Shown: positions 1 through 8,743, counted from the stretch's first letter. The stretch: DNA of 64,000 bases from Nocardia bovistercoris (GCF_015674855.1 NZ_JADMLG010000014.1:62001-126000), one strand, 5' to 3'. Translations and numbers: made by a program. Notes: generated by a model not told the origin, from the sequence alone.

Positions 1-100
1 CGGCATCTACCGCCGGGCGCTGGACAGCGGCGAATTCCGCGAGGTCTCGTGCACCGGGTCGCTGCGGTTGCTGGAACGCGTGAGCGCACCGGCCGAATGA
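1..100 (+). CDS. C-terminal fragment of an unidentified protein
   Basis: Reading from base 2, the last 32 codons of a plus-strand gene end at the TGA at 98-100. The tail is rich in Arg, Leu and Glu (it contains RRALDSGEF and SLRLLERV). The gene begins outside the window and too little is visible to name a family. It converges on the toroid gene that ends at 117, with only 16 bases between them. Confidence 0.5.
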   Translation, partial: GIYRRALDSGEFREVSCTGSLRLLERVSAPAE

Positions 101-116
101 CCGGCGCGGCGCCGGA

Positions 117-1178
117 TCACACCATCACGTATCCGGCGCCCGACGCGGCCACATCGCGGAAGATCCCGCTCGCGGGCGTCGCGCCCGACAGCGCGTCCGC
201 GGCCAGCACCACCGCGGCGCCGGTCCAGGTGGTGCGTTCCTCGGGCCAGCGCTTGCCGTCGGCGAAGACGAGTCCGGTCCAGTACGAGCCGTCCCGTTCG
301 CGCAGGTGCTGCATGGCCGCGAACAGGTCGACCGCGCGGTCTCGGTCGCCGAGGGTGTCCAGCGCCATCACCAGTTCGCAGGTCTCCGCGCCGGTGACCC
401 ACGGCCGGTCGGCGACACAGCGGATGCCGATGTTGCCGACCACGAACTCGCTCCAGCGCGCGGCGATGCGCTCGTGTCCGGCCGCGCCGGTGAGCGCGCC
501 GCACAGCACCGGGTAGTACCAGTCCATCGAGTACCGGTCCTTGGCGGAGAACAGTTCCGGCCGGTGCCGCAGCGCGATCGCGAGCCGGGTGCGCGCGGCC
601 TCCCATTCCGGGCGCCGCTCGCCGAGCCGCTCGCCGAGCGACACCGCGCAGCTGATGCTGTGGTGCATGCTCGCGCATCCGGTCACCAGCGCCTCGGCGA
701 ACACCTCGCCGCTCTCGGTGCGCGCCCAGAAGATCTGGCCTTGTTCGTCCTGCATGCCGACGACGAAATCGATCGCGGCGCGCACCGTCGGCCACATCTC
801 GCGCGCGAAAGCCTCGTCGCCGGTGCACAGCAGGTGATGCCAGATCCCGGTGGCGATGTAGGCGCAGAAGTTGGTCTCGGTGTCGGCGTCCTCGATCACG
901 CCGTCGCGGAACTGGCGCGGCCACGACCCGTCGGCGCGCTGGGTCGCGGCCGACCAGCGGTAGGCCGCCTTCGCCTCGTCGTCGAGTCCGGTGGCGCTCA
1001 GTGCCATCGCGGATTCCACGTGATCCCACGGGTCGGTGTGCCCGCCGCGGAACCACGGGATCGCGCCCGAGGATTCCTGGTCGGCGGCGATGGATTCGCC
1101 GGTCTGGCGAGCCTGGCGCCTACTCAGCGCGCCCGCTACGAACGGAATCCCCCGTGCCGCGGCCTCACGCGGCGGCAC
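117..1178 (-). CDS. alpha/alpha-toroid (prenyltransferase/squalene-cyclase-like) protein
   Basis: About 353 residues with the repeating aromatic, Gly and Ala-rich helices of an alpha/alpha-toroid, for example GGHTDPWDHVESAMAL near the start and ADGSWPRQF soon after. It resembles actinobacterial proteins loosely annotated as prenyltransferase or squalene-cyclase-like, and glycoside-hydrolase toroids are an alternative. I see no DxDD cyclase motif, so a cyclase reaction is not supported. The chosen GTG at 1178 overlaps the end of the methyltransferase gene by 14 bases; a start at 1214 would overlap by 50. Third gene of a minus-strand operon with a glycosyltransferase and a methyltransferase, which suggests work on a glycosylated or lipid-linked product. 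Confidence 0.7.
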   Translation of the reverse strand: MPPREAAARGIPFVAGALSRRQARQTGESIAADQESSGAIPWFRGGHTDPWDHVESAMALSATGLDDEAKAAYRWSAATQRADGSWPRQFRDGVIEDADTETNFCAYIATGIWHHLLCTGDEAFAREMWPTVRAAIDFVVGMQDEQGQIFWARTESGEVFAEALVTGCASMHHSISCAVSLGERLGERRPEWEAARTRLAIALRHRPELFSAKDRYSMDWYYPVLCGALTGAAGHERIAARWSEFVVGNIGIRCVADRPWVTGAETCELVMALDTLGDRDRAVDLFAAMQHLRERDGSYWTGLVFADGKRWPEERTTWTGAAVVLAADALSGATPASGIFRDVAASGAGYVMV

Positions 1179-1896
1179 GTCGCACCGCGGGCTTGGTGAA
1201 GTACAGCGCGACACTCTTGCCGACCAGCGGGTCGAGCATCGCCTCGGCGAGCCGGGTGGCCCGCGGTCTGCCCATCATGTCCCAAACCAGCAGTCGGTGA
1301 TATGCCTTCACCAACGGGTTGTTCTCGTTGCGCACGCCGACGGCGCACTTGATCCACCAGTAGGGCGCGTGCAGTGCGTGCGCGTGGTGGCGGTGGGTGA
1401 AACGCATGCCGCGCGAACCGATCTTGGCGCGCAGTTCGTCGGCGCGGTAGATGCGGACGTGGCCGCCCTCGTTGCTGTGGTACTCGGTCGACAGCGCCCA
1501 GCACACCCGCTCGGGCAGCCAACGCGGCACGGTCACCGCGAGCTGGCCGCCCGGCCGCAGGATCCGCACCAGTTCCGCGATGGCGGCGTCGTCGTGCGGG
1601 ATGTGCTCGAGGATCTCCGAGGCGATCACCACGTCGAAGCTCTCGTCGTCGAAGGGCAGGGCGAGCGCGTCGCCGCGCACCGTCTCCGCCTTGGTGCCCG
1701 CGGGCGCCTCGTCCGCCTCGGCCATCGCCTTCAGCATCACCTCGACGTTGGCCAACTCCTCGGCGTCCTGGTCGAAGGCGACGGTGTCCGCGCCGCGCCG
1801 GAACGCTTCGAAGGAGTGCCGACCCGCGCCGCAGCCGACGTCGATGACGCGGGTGCCCGGCCCGATTCCGAGCCGATCGAAGTCGACGGTCAGCAT
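1165..1896 (-). CDS. class I SAM-dependent methyltransferase
   Basis: 243 residues. Motif I, VIDVGCGAGRHS, lies near residues 17-28, followed by an acidic motif II region, the LPFDDESFDVV post-motif and the SEILEHIPHDD segment typical of class I methyltransferases. The ATG at 1896 has a strong ribosome site (GGAGG) seven bases upstream. Its start overlaps the end of the glycosyltransferase gene by seven bases and its end overlaps the toroid gene, so translation of the three is probably coupled. The substrate is not visible from sequence; context suggests the glycosylated product of the upstream enzyme. Confidence 0.85.
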   Translation of the reverse strand: MLTVDFDRLGIGPGTRVIDVGCGAGRHSFEAFRRGADTVAFDQDAEELANVEVMLKAMAEADEAPAGTKAETVRGDALALPFDDESFDVVIASEILEHIPHDDAAIAELVRILRPGGQLAVTVPRWLPERVCWALSTEYHSNEGGHVRIYRADELRAKIGSRGMRFTHRHHAHALHAPYWWIKCAVGVRNENNPLVKAYHRLLVWDMMGRPRATRLAEAMLDPLVGKSVALYFTKPAVRRAAA

Positions 1897-3170
1897 GCGG
1901 GACCTCCTGCGTGGTCGTGGGGACGCGAGACAGCGGATGGACCGTCGCGTCGTTCGACGGCCCGCTGGTATACCTCGGCGGTCCTGGCCGCCACCGATTC
2001 CCAGCTGAAGACGTTGACGGCCCGCTCGCGGCAGGCCGCCCGCATCCGCGCGCGCTGCTGCGGTGCGTCCAGCAACGCGCCGATGGCGTGCGCGAGCGCC
2101 GCGGTGTCGCCGGGGGTGATCAGCTCCGCGCAGACCCCGGATTCGCCGACCACCTCGGGCAGCGCGCCGGTGCGGCTCACCACCAGCGGCGTCCCGCTCG
2201 CCATCGCCTCGACGGCGGGCAGCGAGAAACCCTCGTACAGCGACGGGATGCAGGCGATCTCCGCCGAGCGCAGCAGTTCGGCCAGTTCCCGGTCGGTGAG
2301 TCCGGAGCGGACGGTCACGATGTCGGAGAGGCCGAGTTCGGCGATGGCCTTCTCGGTCGCGCCGTTCGGCTCGAGCTTGGCGACCAGTTGCAGTTCGACG
2401 GTGTGGGTTGTCCGCAGCCTGACCAGAGCTTCGAGCAGGTGGTTGATGCCCTTGAGCGGCTTGTCCGCGCTGGCGACCGCGACGATCCGGCCCGCGCGAC
2501 GCGGCGCGGAGCCCGGTGCGAACAGGGTGGTGTCGACGCCGAGCGGCACGACCTCGAGCTGCGCGGGGTCGACGTCGAAGTCGGTGACGATGTCGGCGGC
2601 CGAGGACGACGACACGGTCAGCAGGTCGGGGATCTGCTTGGCCACCCGCTGCTGCATGCCGAGGAAGCCGTACCAGCGCCGCACCAGTGGTTTGCGCCGC
2701 CAGATCGCGGCGGCCAGGTCGACCTCGCGGTCCTTGGTGATGGGGTGGTGGATGGTGGCGACCAGCGGCAGGAAGCGCTGGATGTCGAGCAGTCCGCTGC
2801 CGAGGCACTGGTTGTCGTGCACGACGTCGAACTCGCTCGCGCGTTCGCGCAGCAGTCGCGCGGCGCGCAGGCTGAACGTGCGCGGCTCCGGGAAGCCCGC
2901 GGTCCACATGGTCGCCAGTTCCAGCAGGTCGATCCGGTCGTGGAGTTCACTCGGGCGCGGCGTGCGGAACGGGTCGCTCTCGCGGTAGAGGTCAAGACTC
3001 GGCACCTGCGTCAGGCGGACCCGTTCGTCGAGGTCCTCCGGATAGGGCGGGCCGGAGAAGATCTCGACCGAATGCCCCAGCTCGACCAGCCCGGCGCTGA
3101 GCCTGCGGATGTACACGCCCTGGCCGCCGCAGTGCGGCTTGCTTCGGTAGGACAACAAAGCAATTCGCAC
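1890..3170 (-). CDS. GT4-family glycosyltransferase
   Basis: About 426 residues with the two-Rossmann GT-B layout. The N-terminal domain carries the glycine loop of GT4 enzymes (HCGGQGVYIRRL). The C-terminal domain has a Lys-containing donor site (DKPLKGINHLLEA) and the E-x7-E motif in PSLYEGFSLPAVEAMASG. A retaining transferase using a nucleotide sugar is expected for the family. I chose the GTG at 3170 because AGGA sits about nine bases upstream and the following residues are the first conserved beta strand; an upstream start at 3197 is less likely. First gene of the operon with the methyltransferase and toroid protein. Confidence 0.85.
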   Translation of the reverse strand: MRIALLSYRSKPHCGGQGVYIRRLSAGLVELGHSVEIFSGPPYPEDLDERVRLTQVPSLDLYRESDPFRTPRPSELHDRIDLLELATMWTAGFPEPRTFSLRAARLLRERASEFDVVHDNQCLGSGLLDIQRFLPLVATIHHPITKDREVDLAAAIWRRKPLVRRWYGFLGMQQRVAKQIPDLLTVSSSSAADIVTDFDVDPAQLEVVPLGVDTTLFAPGSAPRRAGRIVAVASADKPLKGINHLLEALVRLRTTHTVELQLVAKLEPNGATEKAIAELGLSDIVTVRSGLTDRELAELLRSAEIACIPSLYEGFSLPAVEAMASGTPLVVSRTGALPEVVGESGVCAELITPGDTAALAHAIGALLDAPQQRARMRAACRERAVNVFSWESVAARTAEVYQRAVERRDGPSAVSRPHDHAGGPAC

Positions 3171-3312
3171 TAGCGGCTTCCTCCATCCACGGACCATTCG
3201 ATAGTGCGTAGTTTGCCCGATACACGATCAACTTTCGCGCTCACCCCGGCCGGGCCCGGTGCGTCGCCGCGGTGCGGACGGCTCGCGATGGCCGTCCGCA
3301 CACCGGTTTCGT

Positions 3313-4062
3313 TCATGATCGGAAGATCTGTCCGCCGTCGACGTTGAAGATCTGTCCGGTGACCCAGCTCGCGTCGTCGGAGAGCAGGTAGAGGCAGGCG
3401 CCGACGAGGTCCTGCGGGGTGCCCATGCGCTTGAGTGGCAGGCGCTTGACCATGTCGTCGACCATATTGCCCGGTGTCACCGACTTGGTCGCGTCGGTAT
3501 TGATCGGCCCGGGCGCGATGGCGTTGACGCGGATGTTGGATCCGCCGAGTTCGGTCGCCAATTGCTGGGTGAGGCCGTTGACGCCGACCTTGGCCAGGCC
3601 GTAGAAGCCCGAGTACAGCCACGCCGCCGTCGAGGACTGGTTGACGATAGACCCGCCCTTCTTGGTCATGTGCGGCCACACCGCGCGGGTCACGTTCAGC
3701 GCGCCGTCCATGTTCACACTCATGAACTTCTTGTAGTAGTCCCACGGCACGGTCAACAGCAGGTCGAGCTTCATGGTGCCGTAGATGGCGGCGTTGTTGA
3801 CCAGGTGGTCGATGCCGCCGAATTCCTTGACCGTGAACTCGGCCAGCGCGATGGCGGAATCGGGGTCGGCGACGTCGACCGAGGCGAAGACGGCGGTGCC
3901 GCCGTCGGCCACGATCTTCTCCGCGACGGCGTTGCCGAGTTCGGCGTTCAGGTCGGCGACCACGACCTTGGCGCCTTCCGCGGCCAGCGCCTGCGCGTAG
4001 GCCGCGCCGATGCCTTGGGCGGCGCCGGTGACGATGACGGATCTTCCGGTGAAACGGGACAC
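3313..4062 (-). CDS. short-chain dehydrogenase/reductase (SDR)
   Basis: 249 residues, a classical SDR: cofactor loop TGAAQGIGAA near residue 12, NNAAIYG, catalytic Ser in NQSSTAAW, YGLAK (YxxxK), and the C-terminal DGG. GTG start at 4062 with AGGAG eight bases upstream. It follows the aldehyde dehydrogenase gene by 62 bases on the same strand and probably shares its promoter at 5626-5655. Mycobacteria carry an SDR (Rv0769) next to aldA in the corresponding region, as I recall. In the regulon it could oxidise a ring or side-chain hydroxyl; the substrate is unknown. Confidence 0.88.
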   Translation of the reverse strand: MSRFTGRSVIVTGAAQGIGAAYAQALAAEGAKVVVADLNAELGNAVAEKIVADGGTAVFASVDVADPDSAIALAEFTVKEFGGIDHLVNNAAIYGTMKLDLLLTVPWDYYKKFMSVNMDGALNVTRAVWPHMTKKGGSIVNQSSTAAWLYSGFYGLAKVGVNGLTQQLATELGGSNIRVNAIAPGPINTDATKSVTPGNMVDDMVKRLPLKRMGTPQDLVGACLYLLSDDASWVTGQIFNVDGGQIFRS

Positions 4063-4124
4063 GTGAGGTACTCCTGCTGGATCGGTGCGATGTGGGGGAG
4101 CGGGCCGAAGCCCGCTCGCGTCGG

Positions 4125-5591
4125 TCAGCGCGCGGTGGAGATGAGCTTGGACTCGAGGTACTCCTCGAATCCGGCGATGCCCATCTCGCGACCGATGCCG
4201 GACTGCTTGTAGCCGCCGAACGGTGCGTCGGCCGAGTACCAGATGCCGCCGTTGACGCTCAGCGTGCCGGTGCGAACGCCCGAGGTGACGTGGTCGATGC
4301 GGGCCTGGTCGGTGCCCCATACCGCGCCGGACAGGCCGTAGGGGGAGTCGTTGGCCAGGCGGATGGCGTCGTCGTCGCCGTCGTGCGGGATCACCACGAG
4401 CACGGGGCCGAAGATCTCCTCGCGGGCCACGGTCGAGTCGTTGCCGAGGTCGGCGATCAGGGTCGGCTCGATGAAGTAGCCGCGGTCGCGGTCCGGTGCG
4501 CGGCCGCCGCCGGTGACGATGCGCCCGCCCTCGGCCCTGGCCAGGTTCAGGTAGTGCTCGATACGGCCGCGCTGGCGATCGGAGATGACCGGGCCGCAGA
4601 TGGTGCCCGAGTTGGTCGGGTCGCCGGGGCGGATCGAGCCCATGGTCTTGGCGGCGGCGTTGACGGCCTCGTCGTAGTGCGCGCGCGGGACCAGCAGGCG
4701 GGTGGTGAGGGCGCAGCCCTGGCCCGCGTGCACGCAGACCGAGAACGCGGCGTAGTTGGCCGCGGCCACCACGTCGGCGTCGTCGATGATGATGAACGCC
4801 GATTTGCCGCCGAGTTCGAGGAAGGTCTTCTTCAGCGTCGGCGCGGCATTGGTCATGACGGTGCGACCGGTCGCGGTGGAGCCGGTGAAGCTGATCATGT
4901 CCACGCGCGGGTCGGTGGTCAGTTGGGTGCCGAGCGAGTGGTCGGAGGAGGTCACGATGTTGACCACGCCCGGCGGGATGTCGGTGTGCTCGGCGATGAC
5001 CGCGCCGACCACGGCGGCGACCCACGGGGTGTCGGGGGCGGGCTTGAGGACGATGGTGTTGCCCGCGGCCAGCGCCGGGCCGAGTTTGGCGAAGTTGATC
5101 TGGTGCGGGAAGTTCCACGGCGTGATCGCGCCGACCACGCCGATCGCCTCGCGGCGCAGGACGCGGGCGCTGGCGATGCCCATGGGCGAGGCGGTGCCGA
5201 GATCGGTCTCCCAGGAGTAGGTCTCGGCGAGGTTCGCGGAGAACTCCAGATCGTCGACCGGTCCCTGGAACTGCGGGCCGTGGGTGAGCATGACGGGCGC
5301 GCCGACCTCGGCGACGGTGATGTCGCGGATCTCGTCGGCGTGTTCGGTGAGCGCGGTGCGCAGCTGCCGGATGCAGTGCGCGCGCAGAGCGTGGTCGCGT
5401 GACCAGTCGGTGTCGTCGAAGGCGGTGCGCGCGGCGCCGATGGCGGCGTCGAGGTCGGCGGCGTCGGCGTCGGCGGCCTGGCCGAGCGTCTCCTCGGTCG
5501 CCGGATTCACCGTCGCGAAGGTGCCGCCGCGTCCCTGGCGCAGTTCGCCGCCGATCAGCAGGGGCGAGCCGTCGGCATCAAGAAGACTCAT
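4125..5591 (-). CDS. NAD(P)-dependent aldehyde dehydrogenase (AldA-like)
   Basis: 488 residues, full length for the family. It shows the PWNFPH segment, FTGSTATGR, the catalytic Glu in FLELGGKS, the catalytic Cys near residue 293 in GQGCALTT, and EEIFGPVL. It oxidises an aldehyde to a carboxylic acid, plausibly the aldehyde formed after P450 hydroxylation and alcohol oxidation. First gene of a minus-strand unit with an SDR, divergent from the P450 operon. Expression is probably controlled by the operator at 5607-5628, which covers the -10 region and likely start site of a promoter just upstream. Confidence 0.92.
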   Translation of the reverse strand: MSLLDADGSPLLIGGELRQGRGGTFATVNPATEETLGQAADADAADLDAAIGAARTAFDDTDWSRDHALRAHCIRQLRTALTEHADEIRDITVAEVGAPVMLTHGPQFQGPVDDLEFSANLAETYSWETDLGTASPMGIASARVLRREAIGVVGAITPWNFPHQINFAKLGPALAAGNTIVLKPAPDTPWVAAVVGAVIAEHTDIPPGVVNIVTSSDHSLGTQLTTDPRVDMISFTGSTATGRTVMTNAAPTLKKTFLELGGKSAFIIIDDADVVAAANYAAFSVCVHAGQGCALTTRLLVPRAHYDEAVNAAAKTMGSIRPGDPTNSGTICGPVISDRQRGRIEHYLNLARAEGGRIVTGGGRAPDRDRGYFIEPTLIADLGNDSTVAREEIFGPVLVVIPHDGDDDAIRLANDSPYGLSGAVWGTDQARIDHVTSGVRTGTLSVNGGIWYSADAPFGGYKQSGIGREMGIAGFEEYLESKLISTAR

Positions 5592-5606
5592 GGACTACTC
5601 CCATAG

Positions 5607-5655
5607 TGTCTGGACAGGTGTACGGAATATAGTCCGGAAGTTTGACCGTGTGCAA
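5607..5655 (-). promoter_or_regulatory. promoter and operator of the aldehyde dehydrogenase unit
   Basis: Reading the minus strand, TTGCAC at 5655-5650 and TATATT at 5631-5626 are separated by 18 bases, a good sigma70-type promoter. TGTCTGGACA (5607-5616) and TGTACGGAAT (5619-5628) lie 12 bases apart and overlap the -10 region and probable start site. The same paired motif occurs before three other units of this cluster, so it is read as a repressor site. Confidence 0.6.
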
Positions 5656-5668
5656 GAACATGTTCTTG
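5653..5668. promoter_or_regulatory. 16-bp perfect palindrome, KstR-box-like
   Basis: CAAGAACATGTTCTTG is a perfect palindrome that overlaps the -35 element of the aldehyde dehydrogenase promoter. Its core, AGAAC-N2-GTTCT, matches the half-sites of the KstR steroid-regulator box (TnnAACnnGTTnnA), but the outer T...A pair is A...T here. It may be a second control site for the divergent promoters. Confidence 0.45.
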
Positions 5669-5761
5669 TCCGGAAAGTTGTTCGGTGATCGACCGCAAGG
5701 GCCATCGGTCCCGTTTGTCGCACGTCCCTCGGGTGTTCTCGAGATTCGCGGGTAGATTCCG

Positions 5762-5809
5762 TTGTACTGAATCAGCGTCGGTGGTACCGTCCAGACACAT
5801 GTCCAGCTA
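5762..5809 (+). promoter_or_regulatory. promoter and operator of the CYP123-like operon
   Basis: TTGTAC (5762-5767) and TACCGT (5785-5790) are 17 bases apart. Two copies of the cluster motif, here in inverse orientation (CGTCCAGACA at 5788-5797 and TGTCCAGCTA at 5800-5809, 12 bases apart), overlap the -10 and expected start site. The leader to the ATG at 5879 would be about 80 bases. Confidence 0.5.
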
Positions 5810-5878
5810 CGTGTCTCCCGAACGCGCCCCCGCGCCGTTGGCGGGAGAGAACGTGTTATCGAAAACGGGGTGTGCGCG

Positions 5879-7084
5879 ATGACAGCCGCTTCTCTCGAGC
5901 CGTTGACGTTCGACCCGTACGACTACCTCTTCCACGAGGATCCGTACCCGACCTACGAGCGGCTGCGCACCGAGGCGCCGCTGTACCACAATCCCGACCT
6001 CGGCTTCTACGCGCTGTCCAGGCACGCCGACGTCCTCGGCGCGTTCCGCGACAGCGTACGGCTGTCGAACGCGAACGGCGTCTCACTCGACCCCGCCGCA
6101 TGGGGTCCGCACGCGCACAAGACGATGTCCTTCCTCGCCATGGACGACCCGCGCCACATGCGCATGCGCAAACTGGTCTTCAAGGGCTTCACCCCGCGCC
6201 GCGTCGCCGAGATGGAAGACCGCATCAGGGAACTGACCCTCGAATACCTCGAGCCCGCGCTGGAGCGCGGCACCTTCGACTGGATCGAGGAGTTCGCGGG
6301 CAAACTGCCCATGGACGTCATCTCCGAGCTCATGGGCGTGCCCGTGGCCGACCGCGCCGAGATCCGCAGGCTCGCCGACCTGGTCGTGCACCGCGAGGAC
6401 GGCGTCCTGGACGTACCCGACGCGGCCGTGCACGCCTCCCTCGAACTGATCGTCTACTACTCCGAGATGGTCGCCCAGCGCCGCGAGAACCGCACCGAGG
6501 ACCTCACCTCCGCGCTGCTCGACGCCGAGATCGAAGGCGACAAGCTCACCGAGGAAGAGATCATCGGGTTCATGTTCCTGATGGTCGTCGCGGGCAACGA
6601 GACCACGACCAAACTGCTCGGCAACGCGCTGTACTGGGCCGCGAAGAACCCGGCCGAGTACGCCAAGGTCGTCGCCGATCCCGAACTCGTGCCGAGCTGG
6701 GTCGAGGAGACCCTGCGCTACGACACCTCGAGCCAGATGGTCGCGCGCACCGCCACCGTGGACCTGCCGTACCACGACGGTGTGATCCCGGCGGGCGCCA
6801 AGGTGCTGCTGCTGATCGGCTCGGCCAACCGCGACTCCGACGCGTTCACCGACGGCGACAGCTTCCGCATCGAACGCAACGAGGGCAGCGGCCTGGCCAG
6901 CTTCGGCGCGGGCGTGCACTTCTGCCTCGGCGCGCACCTCGCGCGCCTCGAAGCGGTTGTCGCCCTGCACGAATTCGCCGCGCGCGTCGGCTCTTTCACC
7001 GTCGACGACGGCGGGATCGAGCGCGTGCACTCCAGCAATGTCCGCGGCTTCGCCGCACTTCCGATCACGGTGGAGGCCCGCTGA
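5879..7084 (+). CDS. cytochrome P450, CYP123-like
   Basis: 401 residues, a soluble bacterial P450. I-helix oxygen motif AGNETTT is near residue 238, the ExxR motif is in EETLRYD near 278, and the haem-thiolate loop FGAGVHFCLGAHLAR has its Cys near 349. The remembered sequence of M. tuberculosis CYP123 is very similar throughout (DPYDY-FHEDPYP, FAGKLPMDVISEL, VHSSNVRGFA), and the gene order around it also matches the mycobacterial CYP51/CYP123 region, although no CYP51 is present here. Electrons probably come from the ferredoxin at 7968 and the reductase at 13904. The ATG at 5879 is preferred over the GTG at 5870 because GGGG lies just upstream of it. The native substrate of CYP123 is not established to my knowledge. 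Confidence 0.9.
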   Translation: MTAASLEPLTFDPYDYLFHEDPYPTYERLRTEAPLYHNPDLGFYALSRHADVLGAFRDSVRLSNANGVSLDPAAWGPHAHKTMSFLAMDDPRHMRMRKLVFKGFTPRRVAEMEDRIRELTLEYLEPALERGTFDWIEEFAGKLPMDVISELMGVPVADRAEIRRLADLVVHREDGVLDVPDAAVHASLELIVYYSEMVAQRRENRTEDLTSALLDAEIEGDKLTEEEIIGFMFLMVVAGNETTTKLLGNALYWAAKNPAEYAKVVADPELVPSWVEETLRYDTSSQMVARTATVDLPYHDGVIPAGAKVLLLIGSANRDSDAFTDGDSFRIERNEGSGLASFGAGVHFCLGAHLARLEAVVALHEFAARVGSFTVDDGGIERVHSSNVRGFAALPITVEAR

Positions 7085-7971
7085 TGCCACGTTTCGAACC
7101 CAATCCGCAGCGTCGCCCGGTCATCGTGGCGGGCGCGTCCTCCGGCATCGGCGAGGCCAGCGCCGAGGCGCTGGCCGCACTCGGCCACCCCGTGGCGCTC
7201 GGCGCGCGCCGTGTCGAGAAGTGCGAGGCGATCGCCGAACGCATCCGCGCCGCGGGCGGTACGGCCTTCGTGTACCCCCTCGACGTCACCAGCACCGAAT
7301 CGGTGGACGCGTTCGTGCACGCGGCCGAGGAGGCCAACGGCCCCACCGAGATCCTCGTCTCCGGCGCGGGCGACATCGAGTTCGCGCTCATCGACGAGAT
7401 GGATCCCGAACGGTTCCTGCACCAGGTGCAGGTGCACCTGGTCGGCCAGCACCGCATGACCCACCGGGTGATCGCGGGCATGCTGGAACGCCGTCGCGGC
7501 GACATCGTGATCATCAGCTCGGATTGCGCACCGATACCGCGTCCGCGCACCGGCGCCTACAGCGCATCCAAGGCGGGCGTCGAGGCGTTCGGCCAGCAGT
7601 TGCGCATGGAACTCGAGGGCACCGGCATCCGCGCGTCGCTGGTGCGGCCCGGCCCGACCCAGACCGCCATGGGCAGCACCGCGCACGCCGAGGTCGTCGG
7701 CCCGCTGCTCGACGACTGGGTGCGCTGGGGCTTCGCCCGGCATCCGTACCTGCTGCGCGCCAGTGATATGGCCGCCGCGGTGGTGGCGGTGGCGACCGCG
7801 CCGCGCGGGGTGCACATGGCTTTGGTCGAGGTGCAGCCGGAGGCCCCGCTGCGGGAGCGCCCGGCGGCCGAGCCGCCCGTCGACACTGCGGCCGAGCCGC
7901 CCGTCGACACTGCGGCCGAGCTGCCTGTCCAGGCCGCGGCCGAACCCGCGGAGGCGGGAGCGGTGTCATGA
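7084..7971 (+). CDS. SDR family oxidoreductase with Pro/Ala-rich tail
   Basis: 295 residues. The SDR core has AGASSGIGEA near residue 16, an altered NNAG region (VSGAGD), catalytic Ser in ISSDCAP and YSASK. After about residue 255 a low-complexity tail contains two copies of AEPPVDTA encoded by a 24-bp direct repeat (7866-7913). Its start overlaps the P450 stop by one base (TGATG) and its end overlaps the ferredoxin start (ATGA), so it belongs to the same operon. It corresponds in position to Rv0765c of M. tuberculosis. A role in oxidising the P450 product is inferred. Confidence 0.85.
   Translation: MPRFEPNPQRRPVIVAGASSGIGEASAEALAALGHPVALGARRVEKCEAIAERIRAAGGTAFVYPLDVTSTESVDAFVHAAEEANGPTEILVSGAGDIEFALIDEMDPERFLHQVQVHLVGQHRMTHRVIAGMLERRRGDIVIISSDCAPIPRPRTGAYSASKAGVEAFGQQLRMELEGTGIRASLVRPGPTQTAMGSTAHAEVVGPLLDDWVRWGFARHPYLLRASDMAAAVVAVATAPRGVHMALVEVQPEAPLRERPAAEPPVDTAAEPPVDTAAELPVQAAAEPAEAGAVS
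7866..7913 (+). repeat. two 24-bp tandem repeats in the SDR tail
   Basis: Two identical 24-bp units begin at 7866 and 7890, with a diverged third starting at 7914. They encode the Pro/Ala tail of the SDR and keep the reading frame. Confidence 0.8.
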
Positions 7972-8195
7972 GGATCGTGCTCGACGCGGACCTGTGCCAG
8001 GGGCACGCGGTCTGCCAGGCCGAGGCCCCGAACGTCTTCAAGGTGCCCAAACGCGGTCACGTCGAGATCCTCGATGCCACCCCCGGTGCGGAAGAGCGCG
8101 AAGCCGTCGAGAACGCGGTGCGCTACTGCCCGACCCAAGCTCTGTCGCTCGTCGAAGACGACGAGGACCTCCCCTCCCCGAAAGGTACGAACTGA
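7968..8195 (+). CDS. [3Fe-4S] ferredoxin of the P450 operon
   Basis: 75 residues. The cluster motif DLCQGHAVCQAEAP has C-x2-H-x2-C spacing, with the remaining Cys in RYCPTQAL; the His in place of a fourth Cys is typical of actinobacterial [3Fe-4S] ferredoxins that serve P450s. It should carry electrons from the FprB-like reductase to one or both P450s in the cytoplasm. ATGA overlap with the SDR before it and TGATG overlap with the SnoaL-like gene after it. The equivalent in M. tuberculosis is Rv0763c. Confidence 0.93.
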   Translation: MRIVLDADLCQGHAVCQAEAPNVFKVPKRGHVEILDATPGAEEREAVENAVRYCPTQALSLVEDDEDLPSPKGTN

Positions 8196-8743
8196 TGCCC
8201 GATTTCGACCGCGCCGAACTCGACGAGATGGTCCGCCGCTGGGTGGCGGAGAACCAGGCCTGCGAGGAGAAGGGCGACTGGAAGCCGCTCGCGGAGCTCT
8301 ACGCCGAGGACGCGACCTACGGCTGGAACTACGGTCCCACCCAGGAATTCATGGCCGTCGGCCGTGACGAGATCCGCGACATCGCGCTCGGCCAGGAGAT
8401 GGAGGGTCTGGAAGGCTGGACCTACCCGTACCAGGAGTTCGTCGTCGACGAGCGCAGCGGCAATGTCATCGGGCTGTGGAAGCAGGTCGCCGACGCCACG
8501 CGCGAGGACGGCAGCCACTACCAGGTCGACGGCATCGGCGGCAGCTGGTTCCGCTACGGCGGCAACTTCCAGTGGTCCTGGCAGCGTGACTTCTTCGACT
8601 TCGGCAACGTCTCGGCGCTGTTCATGGAGATGATCACCGCCAACGCGCTGACCCCGGGCATGATGAAGCGGATCGAGCGCTCCGGCGCGGGCCCGCTGCC
8701 CGGCTGGTACAAGATCAATACGGCGCCCGTCGCGTTGTGGTGA
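8195..8743 (+). CDS. SnoaL/NTF2-like protein
   Basis: 182 residues. The N-terminal part (RRWVAENQACEEKGDWKPL, LYAEDATYGW) follows the NTF2-like pattern of a helical start followed by a curved sheet with a polar pocket. It sits directly after the ferredoxin, as Rv0762c does in M. tuberculosis. The family includes isomerases, hydrolases and non-enzymatic binders. Here it may act on, or shield, an oxidised steroid-like intermediate; no catalytic residue can be assigned with confidence. Confidence 0.75.
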   Translation: MPDFDRAELDEMVRRWVAENQACEEKGDWKPLAELYAEDATYGWNYGPTQEFMAVGRDEIRDIALGQEMEGLEGWTYPYQEFVVDERSGNVIGLWKQVADATREDGSHYQVDGIGGSWFRYGGNFQWSWQRDFFDFGNVSALFMEMITANALTPGMMKRIERSGAGPLPGWYKINTAPVALW

